Shown here in pieces: positions 55,053-64,000 of a DNA stretch of 64,000 nucleotides (the first letter of the stretch is position 1; each line of letters opens with the position of its first letter). The notes below the pieces were generated by a model, which saw only the letters and a program-made list of their open reading frames with translations, was not told where the DNA came from and did no database searches. Position numbers and translations under genes: made by a program. This stretch comes from Fratercula arctica (Eukaryota; Chordata; Aves; Charadriiformes; Alcidae), in the NCBI GenBank assembly GCA_947846985.1, contig CANTUZ010000025.1, forward strand, positions 16,242,100 through 16,306,099, written 5' to 3'.

Positions 55053-55378
55053 TTTAGAGATAGGGAGTAGCATAGGGGATCTGTTTGACCTTGGTGAGAC
55101 AAAGCTGTATCCTTGAGAGATGCCTTGAGAGAAAAGATAAGCAAGCATCAGGAGATATCAGCAAGAACAGGAATGTGAAAGCAAAGCTGCTACTCCGCGT
55201 GAACAGAGAGAGACGACCAATCGGAAGACACCGAGAAGCGCGTGGCAATCGACCTTCAACCTATCAGTAGGATGCTGCCTGCGCGTGGAGAGTGCTTGTA
55301 CCTATAAAGCTTGGGAGATTGTTGTAATAAAGGTCTTTGGTCCATACCCTGCCAGAGTCCGTGAATCAGTGCTCCACA
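55053..55378 (+). repeat. K-B 3' LTR
   Basis: 326 bp, starting TTTAGAGATAG instead of TGTAGAGATAG and ending GCTCCACA. It shares three transversions with the K-A 3' LTR against both 5' LTRs. Confidence 0.9.
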
Positions 55379-55384
55379 AGTAGA
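55379..55384. repeat. Target-site duplication of K-B, right copy (AGTAGA)
   Basis: Identical to 49784-49789. Confidence 0.88.
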
Positions 55385-57593
55385 CTGCAGTCCAGATCCT
55401 GCACCATGTGCCATGTGATGCTATCTTTTCCTATAACACAGGAAACACTTTTGGATGGGAGACTTGTGAGAACCTAAAAAAGCGCAAACACCAAATCTGT
55501 ACAGGCGATAGCTTTATGGTTTGACCTTTTTCCATAGCCCGTGCAAAATTCTGTTTCATATCCTTGGTGTAGCTAGCCACAGTGCAGCCCCTGTACCTCA
55601 GGATTACTTTCACCACTTCCTCAGGTCTCTCCATAAATCAGCCTGGAAAGACACAGCAGACCTGAATGACCAAGTTCTGACAACTCCCATGGCCTCAATG
55701 GTATTGTCAAGTACTTTGCAATGCCAGATTCTCTCGAGTCCCCTTTTTTTGCCTCTGCTTTGCCCACACCATGGCAAAACCATATGTGTCGTTGCCATCA
55801 GGAGATTAGAGGAAGCCTCTTGATGACGGGCAATGGGAAGAATCCTAGCAGTGCACTGACCTTCAGAGGGGAGCTGAGGACAAGAGCAGTACTCACAAAG
55901 GACCTGGAGGTATTCTAGGTAGAGCTATAACGTAAACTCCCAGGCTACATCTTTATCACCAAAATGAACAGTTGCAAAAATGGCCCTGGGCATTAGAACT
56001 TATCTTCGGTATTTTAAGTTGTTAAAATACTACCTGACACTTTTTTGGCACAATATAACTAGCATTTTCCCAAATGATGCCTAGACACAGCCTGGGAATT
56101 ACCACAGACTAGTGCCCATTCTCAGTAAGCAATCTGGATGCAAACTCCCTTTTTTCGAGGGTGAGAGAATTTAATAGTACAGATGCAGATTATCCTGTGC
56201 CAGCTGGCCTTTGCGCAAGAGAGCAAACCCAGCTACAGTTAATTTACAGGTATAGACACAGCCTCAGAGCCCTGGATAACATCCAGTTGATGATTGCATC
56301 CTCTTCCTTTCAATTCCACTGGCCTGGAAAGCAAAACAGAGCCACAGTGCTTCTAATCTTTAATTGCTGATGTGTACTGTTGAAATGTTTCTGTCTTTTG
56401 ATCCTGGAGAAGGTGATCTTAGAAGTCTTTGGGGGTTCCTTTGAAGGACCACAGAAGATATGATTGCAGGACAAACCACTTGGGTCTCTTTTCTTTCTAT
56501 CTTGTTTTTATTTCATATGTTTTAGTTTCATATTAAAAACTATACTTCATTTTGCAAGACTGGCTTGTCTCTTGCTGAGTCCACCAAGCCGGCTCTGGTT
56601 ATCAGAAAACCGCGGAGAACAAACTATCATCAGAATCATTATTGTCATTTGACAGATAACATATCTTATTCAAGTTGGAGATAAAGTGAGTTTATAAAGG
56701 CCATGTCTCAGGCCAACAGCAGACCTAACAAACGAATGGGATCTGATCAGAGAAATGAACCATTTGAGCATATCTTCACTCTTCAAACTGTGCTGATATA
56801 CAGGTGGGAAAAATCACGATGGAAAGCATATTCTTTGAATGAACATGTGCACAGTCCATCCATTAGTTCTTAACCTGAATGACTTGTTAATACTATTTAC
56901 CAGGCCTCTTTTACAAACACTCTGTAACTCAGAACATCTGAGTCACTCCTCATCTGTATCCTTGCCTCTCTCAGTCTAGCACCCAGCATTTGTTTGAGCG
57001 CAAGTCCTGCTTCTGTGTGCTCTTGCTCATGTATTGAGCTCCTCCAGCTTTTATGGTGAGCAGTTAAAGCAGGATGGGGAATATAAGAATACTCTACAAA
57101 CCTGTGTCATGGTACAACAGGTCTCTTTCCAGTTTATGATTTATAAGAACAGAAGTTGGATGGATGGGAAAAAAACTAATGGACAAGTAAATATGGTCTT
57201 TTTACAAGTTCTGTCTTTGGTGTGCAAACCCAGCTCGCCAGCTTTGGGCTTCCTCTCACTGCAAGCCCAATAAACCAGGATGCTGGCAGCATGAGACCAT
57301 TGCATGAACGCAGAATGGGTCTCCCTGCTCAATCCTCCTGTCTACCCGCTCCACAGCCTGCACTTGTTGTCCAGAACTGCAGGACCTGCAGCACTAGATG
57401 TGAGCAGACATGATCTCATCCTAGACACTTTTGCAAAGAAGAGAAGGGAATCAACGTTTTAGTGACTGGGGGGTGGGGGGGATTCTTCCAAGCAGCTGGT
57501 TTACAGCAAAAGCACAAAGTCTTTGGAAGCAGAATAAGCTAATCTCTCTGGGGTTTCCTTTATCTTGTCTTTGCTGCCAGAGCTAATTTCCTG

Positions 57594-57626
57594 ATTTCTA
57601 ACCCCTCCTTGAGAGGGGTTAGAAAT
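57594..57626. repeat. Perfect inverted repeat, 14-bp arms, 5-base loop
   Basis: ATTTCTAACCCCTC, CTTGA, GAGGGGTTAGAAAT. This is the longest perfect palindrome I found in the window. Confidence 0.95.
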
Positions 57627-59798
57627 GTTTTAATGAGCTTTTGGGAGAGAGCATGCTTATCCCACTCTTTAGGGCAGGCTGGATCCCATTCTGTGCCTGC
57701 CTGCTATTAAGTTCATCTACCTTTAATTACTCACTGGTTTCCTTTGTGACTTCCCAACTTCTTCCCCTAACACATCCCAAATCTTCAAAACCCTTCCAAC
57801 TCACAGAAATTGCTAACTGTCATTTGAGGTTTCAGTGGCGTGTCATTGTTCAGGGACTTCAATACAGGCAGGGAAACAAGTCAGAAAAACTAAAAAATAT
57901 TTTCACGAAGAGATGGAAGAAATAGGAACAGTAAAGCCCACTGCTATCTATTCTCAAATCAGATGTCCACAGAGACTTCCCCTGAGCAACCAGCCACCAA
58001 AACTTGGCTTGGCAGGTTCACTTCCCACAGACTCCTGGAACAGTTTCTACAGACAAAGCAGTTTTTCATGTTAGCATTATAGGAACTTATATTAGACTTG
58101 TGTATTTTCCTGCTCAAGCATTTATATGAGAACAAGCCTGGATCCCACAGCTGTAGGGAAGGGTGGCTGATCCCCTGGCCTTTAAATGCTGGTGGTAGCC
58201 TTCTCCACAGTTGTCTTGCAGACAGAGGAGCAGAGCTGAAGCTGCATTTTCTGTGATGCACGGCCATGTACTGAGAAGCAGAACTGAAAACTACCAGGCA
58301 ATTTCACAGATTCCACTAGAGACCATTTCAGAAAAGTCACTGGGATTGATAAGGCTGATTTACACAGTGGTAAAGCTCCACGCAGCCCCCACACGCACCC
58401 ACCCCCACATCCCTCCCTGCTGCAGAAATTGCCAGGTGGCATTCTCTGGCCTCCACAATGCCAGAGATCAGGCTGCTGATCAGACAGGTCCCACCTGGCC
58501 TGAAAATCTATAAATTCAGATCTGGATGAAACTGGGCAATTTTGGATTTGGTTAAGCATTCATGAATTTAAATGAATAAACAAGAATATAATAATAAATC
58601 ATTCATCTCATTGTCTGGTGTGTAAGTCCCCTCAAAGACCTGCAGTTCAGATGCAGCCAAAGTTTGACTACCTCTGCAATTAGAGCCAATGAATTTAAAA
58701 TGAGGGAAGGGGAAAAACCAAGAGAATTGCAAGCTTATCATGAGCAATATCCACGCCTGCTATTAGTCACTTACTGAGGATCTGTTGCAGCAAGGAATCT
58801 CTGAATCTCAAGAAGTAACCTTGAGCGGGCATCCCTGCTCAAGGGGAGATCCTGGCATGCAGCCTGCTGTCGTGCAGGAGAGCTCAACAGGCTCTTGGGC
58901 TGTTCACTATTTATGGAGGTAAGATGATTGACCTATAGTCATATTTATATATTGCCCACAGTATCAGTATTGCTCGTCAGCCCTTGGCTATTGTGGTGCT
59001 ATCTGTCTCCTCAAAACCACATTGAGCTGGATGCAACCATCACAACTAGATGCACCCATTATGACCACCACAGGTGGTTATCGCTTGGGCAGGGTTATGG
59101 GAGATAAAGATCAGATTGGCACCTGGGGAGGGGGAGTACGCTGTCACATTGTGTAAAAATCCCTTCATAGAGCCTTTCAGCATTCACAAGTCCAAGTTTC
59201 AGCAGGACCAAGGGCTGTCACATACATATTATGGAGGGGATGGTTCTACCAAGCACCCTGGTGGGTCCTAGGACAAATGTCAGAGCTGATGCCTTGACCA
59301 CTTCCAAGCTGCAACCTGGGATCTCAGCTTCCAGGCCACTTCTCCAGAGGGAGACACTTTCCCCTGGAAGAGTTCACCTTGCCAAAGCACCGCCCAGCAC
59401 ATAAAATCCTCCAGAAGGCAGCTTACAGCTGGGAAACCTGTTTCCTGATGGTCACCTCACTTGATTCAGCAGTCCTCTGAGCCTCTCAGCCTTCAAGATT
59501 AGGCCGGATTGTCACTAGAGTGTCTCAGAGCAAGGCTTTTAATGAGCAGCTTTGAGTACAACGGTGGTTCCAGGCCAGAGCCCTTTCACAGATGAGGAAT
59601 CAGATTTCCACCAGCCAGGCTGTTTCAGTGCAAGGAAGATGCTGGTCATCCTTCCAGAAAAGCACTCTCTTTGGGGGCTTTTAGAAATACAGATCTTACC
59701 TGCCTTTTACGCTCCTTTAAAGAATGAGATGCAAAGAATAAAAATCACTGAATTGAGAAAGGAAACGTACCAGGTAGCTCCCACTCTTTCCCATCTTT

Positions 59799-59869
59799 AA
59801 AAAAAAGTAAAGAAAGAAAAAAAGAAAGAAAAAAAAGAAAAGAAAGAAAAAAGAAAGAGAAAAAAAAGG
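59799..59869. repeat. Purine tract, (GAAA)n-like
   Basis: About 70 bp of A and G on the plus strand (AAAGAAAG units). It creates Phe/Ser/Leu-rich open frames on the minus strand that are not genes. Confidence 0.88.
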
Positions 59870-60594
59870 CTTTGAGCTCTTCTTCAAAGGCTGTCAGATT
59901 TCTTTGAATAATATAAAATGACGATGGAGGGAAAAAAGAGAATATTAAGCTCAAGGCTGTAAAAGCTCTGCGCTCAGCCTCAGCCACTGAAAAAGATCCA
60001 CTTACACTTTTCATAAAATAACCACAATGAACCTTTCTTTGCTCTGTACAAGAAAGGGGATCAGCGGCAATGCAGAGCTGGGTCCAAACACAGCATGAAT
60101 AACAAAAGTCAGGGTGCTTCCCAGGAGATGTTTCTGTGCCCAGTTACGTCCAAGTGCCTCCCGCATGCCCCACACCTCGGGTTTCTCTCCCAGCCTACCT
60201 AGGGCAGAACTCCCAGAGATGGGAGGCCAGATGTAGAGAAGGGGGAAAGGAGAGACACACAGAAACAAGGGAAAAATGAACGGAAAAGTATTTTCTTCTG
60301 AGCCTCTCCCCTCCCCCCCGAGAAAATTAGTGCAAAGCAGGAAGGAGCTGATTGCTGTCAAGGCCTGCTGGAGCCCAGATAGCCAGCTGCAGTGCCCAGG
60401 CACAAATGTCATAATAGCCAGAAAGCTAAAATCATTACCAGTACAGATAGCCTCTGAAAAGACCTCAACACCTAGGAGGAAAAACCAGTGACAGGACAAG
60501 GAAAAAAAAAAGGGTACAATTGTAATTTCTTCTTAGCATTTCTGTACTCTGTTTTCCATAACCTTCTGATCCCAATAAATACGGCCTCACCCAC

Positions 60595-61735
60595 AGAATG
60601 ATAGGGGTTGTAAGGGACCTCTGGAGATCATCTAGTCCAACCCCCCTGACAGAGCAGGGTCACCTAGAGCAGGTTACACAGGAATGCGTCCAGGCAGGTT
60701 TTCAATGTCTCCAGGGATGGAGACTCCACCACCTCTCTGGGCAGCCTGTTCCAGTGCTCTGCCACCCTCAGGGTAAAGAAGTTCCTCCTCATGTTTAGGT
60801 GGAACTTCTTATGCTCAAGTTTGTGCCCATTGCCTCTTGTCCTGTCCCCGGGCACTACTGAAAAGAGCCTGGTCCCATCCTCCTGACACCCACCCTTTAA
60901 GTATTTATGAGTGTTGATAAGGTCCCCCCTCAGTCTTCTTCCAGATTGAAAAGACCCAAATCCTTCAGCCTTTCTTCATAAGAGAGGTGTTCCAGTCCCA
61001 TAATCATCTTCGTAGCCCTTTGCTGCACCCTTTCCAGCAGTTCCCTGTCCTTCTTGAACCGGGGAGCCCAGAACTGGACACAGGACTCCAGATGCGGCCT
61101 CACCAGGGCAGAGCAGAGGGGGAGCATGACCTCCCTCGACCTGCTGGCCACACTCTTCTTGATGCACCCCAGGATGCCATTGGCCTTCTTGGCCACAAGG
61201 GCACATTGCTGGCTCATGGTCATCCTGTTGTCCACCAGGACGCCCAGGTCTCTTTCCACAGAGCTGCTCTCCAGCAGGTCAGCCCCCAACCTGTACTGGT
61301 GCATGGGGTTATTCCTCCCCAGGTACTACACTTGCCCTTGTTGAATTTCATAATGTTTCTCTCCGCTCAACTCTCCAGCCTGTCTAGGTCTCTCTGTATG
61401 GTGACACAGCCTTCTGGTGTGTCAGCCACCCCTCCCAGCTTTGTGTCATCAGCAAACTTGCTGAGGGTGCACTCTGTCCCCTCATCCAGGTCATTGATGA
61501 ATATATTGAACAGGACTGGGCCCAGTACTGACCCCTGGGGAACACCACTTGTCACGGACCTCCAACTAGACTCTGTGCCCCTAATCACAACCCTCTGAGC
61601 TCTGTCTTCCAACCAGTTTTCAATCCACCCCACCGTCCATTCATCTAACCCACGCTTCCTAAGCTTCCCTATGAGGATGCTGTGGGAGACAGTGTTGAAC
61701 GCCTTGCTGAAGTCAAGGTAGACAACATCCACTGC
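60595..61735 (-). mobile_element. CR1 LINE, 1.1 kb, 5'-truncated
   Basis: Minus-strand RT frames: 61732-61367 ([34 protein letters not shown] with the catalytic Asp pair intact at 61444-61455), 61304-60930 and 60855-60664 (C-terminal region). It differs from the 15075 copy in lacking the (TTA)n insert. The 3' end lacks an obvious ATTCTATG run. It is not autonomous because the endonuclease and half of RT are absent. Confidence 0.92.
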
Positions 61736-62149
61736 CAGTTACAGCCCAGTTACAACTTAGTCCAGCTTTCCCCAGCCACCACTCCTTATGAGCATTTCTT
61801 CTCCCTTTATTTGCTGGTGGAAGAGCAGAGGGAATGAGAGAGAGGGAGGAGATGGAAATATTTGGTGAAAATAGGCATCACCTTTAGCTGGGTCTTCAGG
61901 GATGCTAACTGATTAAAAAGTGATCTTCTAGTTCTTGTTTGGATGATCCCAGCCCACATGATAAACATCTGTATTGGCCCCACAGGCTATGACGTGACAC
62001 AGAGGGAGAAAAACTGGGTTCTCTAGCAGATCTCTAGGATTGCTTTGGAGGCCTTGTAGGTGGTTCTGCACAAGCCCAGATCTGCCCAGCAGTCCAAGCT
62101 AGGACATACAGTCTGGATGGGTGCACAACCAGGCAAATAAAAAGATGGT
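61736..62149. other. Unassigned spacer between two CR1 pieces
   Basis: I see no recognisable feature here. Confidence 0.5.
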
Positions 62150-62585
62150 TGAATGTCTGGGCTTAGAGGGTCACAGTGAAAGGATCATGCTCTATGTGGA
62201 AGCCAGTGATAAATGGAATACTGCAGTGGTCTGTTCTGGGACCTGTCCTGTTTCACTTCTTCAGCAATGACTTGGAGCAACAGACTTTGCAGATGACACC
62301 AGATTAGGGGGACCAGTCTGAGCTAAACTGAGATGAGAGGTTCAGGCTGGATATAAGGAAAATTTCTTCCCCACGAAGACAGTCAAGCATTGGAGAAGGC
62401 TGCCCAGACAGCCTATCCATCCCAGAGACTACATCATCTCCATTCCTGGAGGTGTACAAGACCCAACTGGATAAAGCCTTGAGCAACCTGGTCCAATCTC
62501 ATAGCTGACCCTGCTTTTAGCAGGAGGTTGGACAAGACACCTCCTGAGGTCCTCCCAACCTGAATTATCCTGTGATCCAGATCAG
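62150..62585 (+). mobile_element. CR1 fragment with internal deletion
   Basis: First part: RT around VLGPVL and TTTGCAGATGACACC (FADDT) near 62285-62305. The sequence then jumps to the CR1 3' region (TTCAGGCTGGATATAAGGAAA, about 62340; CTGGAGGTGTACAAGACCC, about 62445), ending TTATCCTGTGATCC. Most of the C-terminal RT region is missing. It is old and diverged. Confidence 0.78.
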
Positions 62586-64000
62586 ATGCTGATGCCTCTC
62601 CTCTCAGGTAGCCCCCTGGGTCACACAGCCAGCTTCACCACCCTTGCTCAGCCAGGGAACATCTGTCCACTCCAACATCCTGATGCTCCTGGGAATGGCT
62701 CTTTCCTACTGAGGAATTCTTCTGTGACAACCAAAATTGGGAAGGAGGCCATAATTACTGTATGCTCCTCTGCTCTGTGTCAAAATTAAATGTCCTCAGA
62801 TTAGCCCCTCAATTGCATAGTCCCCTTAAATCTTTAGCAATTCATGTTACCATTCTGCAAAAGCTCAAAGAATTTCTTCTTGCTTCCTTACCCTGTCCAG
62901 GACTTCTCTTTTTTTCATTCTTCTCTCAAAGCAAACTCCATGTGAGCAGCCTTTGGTCAATCAACTGCTTCTACGAGGATAAGAAAATAACATTCTTTTA
63001 AAAGCAAAACCAATAGACTTTGACTCCAGTTTAATTTGTGAGAACTTTTATCTGGCACTGAGGTATGTGATTTCATGCTTTTTCTTGGTACAATCCCATG
63101 TAACAAGCGGCTGTATCCCATCCAGGGGTAGATGTGCCTGGTGATAAGAAGACGGAAAATTATGAGACTGCTCCTAAAGCATATGGCCCAGAGCACACTC
63201 TGCACAAGGTAGTGCTAATATTAGGGAGGGGAGTACATTCACCCTAAAAATCCCCAGTATAATGCAAGGCTACATTTACTATGTTCTCTTTGGACCCATT
63301 TGCCTTTTTGCAAACAATTCTCTGCAAAGCCATGGCCAACATTCAGGAACGAGCAATGAAGTGGAGAAGCAGGAGCTTTTTGCACCAGCCAGTGAACCCA
63401 TTGCTAAGCTGCTCTGTGCAGAAGTTGTAGAAATCGCCTCTCACACTGACACTCATCTTCTTGGGGAGCTGGTGGGGAGGACCAAAGATTTTCAGGGCTC
63501 AGAAAAGCATTTAGCAAAGCCACACTGAACCTGTTTGGATGCAGTTGGACTTTGTAACATGGGGAACCCTTCTTCCAAAATTAATTCCTGGCTTTGGATT
63601 TGCCTGATGTAAAGAGTTTCTCTAGTGAAGGGACGGAAAAGGTCCCCAGTCTCCCTGCCCAGGACCAGCAAAAACAGGCAAATTCACAGGCTGTTCCTGG
63701 GAGGTTTCCTCCTGCAGTTCATCTGCCCCATAGAGCATCTCCAGGTGTCCTTCAGTACAAAGTCCCAGGCTCAGTCTTGTACTTCGAGCACTTTTCTGCA
63801 AGGGTGAGAGGGAAATTTAGCAGGGAACATTGTACCAGAAGCCACAGGAATGATCAAGTGAGAGCCAGTGTGATCTGGTAACAGGGAAAACGGGCAACGA
63901 CCCACAGGATTTGTCCTAGCTCCTCCACAACCTGCTAAATTACCTTTGGGACATCGTGCTGGATGACCTCTGCCCTTAGCACCTGCAGCCCCTCGCATGA
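62586..64000. other. Unassigned noncoding DNA at the right end
   Basis: No mobile element, RNA gene or domain-bearing frame recognised. The final 60 bp are GC-richer. Confidence 0.5.

Larger units (their letters stand above)
49790..55378 (+). mobile_element. K-B: mosaic class II endogenous retrovirus, non-autonomous, 5.6 kb
   Basis: Same structure as K-A in the opposite orientation and the better-preserved copy: it keeps the second leader with its splice-donor-like site and the uninverted first TM. Shared defects with K-A (TAA in gag, two TAGs in the coiled-coil frame, TGA in the first TM, TGA in integrase) show that the parent was already defective and mobilised by proteins from another element. 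Confidence 0.86.
55385..60594. other. Unassigned noncoding DNA right of K-B
   Basis: No recognised gene or mobile element. It includes a palindrome (57594) and a purine tract (59799), listed separately, and a G-rich run GGGGGGTGGGGGGG near 57469. Confidence 0.5.

Noticed and set aside
59745..60499. Hydrophobic minus-strand frames near a purine tract
   Set aside because: The first (59745-60014) is partly microsatellite-derived; the second (60011-60499, 162 codons) has no recognisable domain and no splice or promoter support.
60987..61598. 203-codon plus-strand frame
   Set aside because: It is antisense to the CR1 RT region.
1..64000. CRISPR arrays, bacterial operons or replication origins
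   Set aside because: No regularly spaced direct repeats of the CRISPR kind, and the repeat content is that of a vertebrate nuclear genome.

Overview
The window looks like repeat-rich avian nuclear DNA. Five CR1 LINE fragments carry the bird/reptile type of 3' end (runs of ATTCTATG). Four LTR retroelements belong to avian-type endogenous retrovirus (ERV) groups, one of them with an alpharetrovirus-like envelope. I found no convincing host protein-coding gene, tRNA, rRNA or CRISPR array. The four ERVs cover about 23 kb and CR1 about 5 kb, roughly 44% of the window. That is high for bird DNA and would suit a repeat-rich region such as a W chromosome (inference only).

Layout. An ERVL-like (class III) provirus, L1, lies at 846-6858 (+) and is bounded by a perfect 5-bp target duplication (GCGGT). 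A short class II mosaic provirus, K-A, lies at 9419-14962 (-) with a 6-bp duplication (CCTATA). CR1 follows at 15075-15768 (-). Then come about 8 kb of AT-rich noncoding DNA, a 2.5-kb CR1 at 23680-26195 (+), and about 12 kb of unassigned DNA with a small CR1 tail at 31685-31955. A second ERVL copy, L2, lies at 38174-44315 (-), and a second mosaic copy, K-B, at 49790-55378 (+) with its own duplication (AGTAGA). CR1 fragments at 60595-61735 (-) and 62150-62585 (+) lie near the right end. Each ERV family is therefore present as an inverted pair: L1(+)/L2(-) and K-A(-)/K-B(+).

L family. The order is LTR, a tRNA-Lys1,2-type primer site, a 182-codon multi-membrane-segment ORF, gag, an in-frame UAG, then protease-RT-RNase H-integrase, polypurine tract and LTR, with no env. 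The small hydrophobic ORF before gag overlaps the gag start, is intact in both copies, and I know of no precedent for it in ERVL. It is the best candidate here for an undescribed component. Both copies share a UAG inside RT and the same gag frame change, so the parent was probably already defective or used recoding.

K family. These are 5.5-kb non-autonomous mosaics. They carry two different matrix-like ORFs in tandem, each after its own splice-donor-like leader; no capsid, nucleocapsid, protease or RT palm; a coiled-coil-like frame; an alpharetrovirus-like TM segment followed by a possible U3; then one frame running RT connection - integrase - SU C-terminus - TM. Both copies share the mosaic and several stops, so the mosaic itself was mobilised, necessarily in trans.

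Both inverted pairs show sequence patterns that simple insertion does not explain. In K the two 3' LTRs share three transversions against the two 5' LTRs, although the insertions have different target duplications. In L the interiors differ by only about 2-4% while the two LTRs of L2 differ by about 10%. Gene conversion or recombination between the inverted copies is the simplest explanation. All counts were made by eye.
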